Source: Anaeromyxobacter diazotrophicus (GTDB taxonomy: Bacteria; Myxococcota; Myxococcia; Myxococcales; Anaeromyxobacteraceae). From it: DNA of 64,000 nucleotides. The stretch is from contig NZ_BJTG01000013.1 in the NCBI RefSeq assembly GCF_013340205.1, forward strand, positions 1 to 64,000. Reading direction: 5' to 3'. Of the stretch, positions 63,931 to 64,000 are shown piece after piece; position 1 is the stretch's first letter; every line of letters begins with the position of its first letter. The position numbers and the translations under genes were made by a program. The notes beneath the pieces are model-generated. The model ran no database searches, was not told the DNA's origin, and was given only the letters and a program-made list of their open reading frames with translations.

Positions 63931-64000
63931 GTGCCCTCCACCCTCGCCGAGCGCCGCCTCCAGCTCCTCGCCGCGGCCCGCGCCGGCGGCGAGCTCCTCC
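63931..64000 (+). CDS. Possible start of a further gene, cut by the window edge
   Basis: After the peptidase stop a GTG opens a reading frame (VPSTLAERRLQLLAAARAG...) that runs without a stop to the edge. The helical composition and G/C-rich third positions fit coding sequence. Too little is present to name it. Confidence 0.35.
   Translation, partial: MPSTLAERRLQLLAAARAGGELL

Overview
The base composition (very high GC, strong G/C in third codon positions) and several family signatures point to a myxobacterium of the Anaeromyxobacter type. The signatures are a DUF2378/TIGR02265 protein, a TIGR04551-like outer-membrane protein, a MYXO-CTERM tail, and a zinc-ribbon/GYF/TPR protein. This is an inference from gene content; no rRNA or tRNA gene was recognised. 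The window is dense chromosomal sequence, about 65 genes, with no intact mobile element; the only trace of one is the end of a REP-associated (Y1) transposase at the left edge.

Layout. 1-575: transposase tail and a spacer with short direct repeats. 576-5398 (minus): five tightly packed genes (NAD-sugar epimerase, acyltransferase, polysaccharide deacetylase, GT2 glycosyltransferase, UGM-like flavoprotein) that look like an uncharacterised glycolipid or surface-glycan operon. 5479-10560 (plus): a large zinc-ribbon/GYF/TPR membrane protein and a TolC-like channel. 10646-13901 (minus): a small Lys-rich secreted protein, a double-GAF protein, an FHA-GGDEF diguanylate cyclase and a CBS protein. 14023-18729: envelope and secreted proteins (diheme cytochrome lipoprotein, phosphodiester glycosidase, nuclease-like protein, small outer-membrane protein, DsbA-like lipoprotein, dienelactone hydrolase, CBM-like protein). 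18883-23523 (minus): a four-gene operon for uptake and CoA activation of an organic acid (OFA-type transporter, acyl-CoA ligase, FAH-family hydrolase, ketopantoate-reductase-like enzyme). 23625-36220: mostly minus-strand secreted proteins, queF, an OPT transporter, a quinone oxidoreductase, a metzincin-like lipoprotein and spmA/spmB. 36290-46206 (plus): transglutaminase-like protein, methylmalonyl-CoA epimerase, TIGR04551 protein, argH, an LptM-like lipoprotein, lysA, dapA, dapB, an FAH-family hydrolase and folK. 46224-54876: aldehyde dehydrogenase, class II aldolase, kdsD, transaldolase and two convergent DAHP synthases of different subtypes. 54953-62011 (minus): panD and a complete trpEGDCFBA operon in which every internal junction is a 4-base start/stop overlap. 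62075-63922: an M28 peptidase lipoprotein with a PDZ domain.

Functionally the right half feeds amino-acid and cofactor synthesis (lysine/DAP, arginine, aromatic amino acids and tryptophan, beta-alanine, folate, queuosine), while the left half is mainly cell envelope and signalling. Two sequence-level signals cut across the gene list. First, seven genes start exactly six bases after a TANNNT box and have no Shine-Dalgarno sequence, the arrangement expected of leaderless transcripts. Second, a hexanucleotide satellite of consensus NCGACC occurs at four separate places, two of them inside the N-terminal linkers of lipoproteins.
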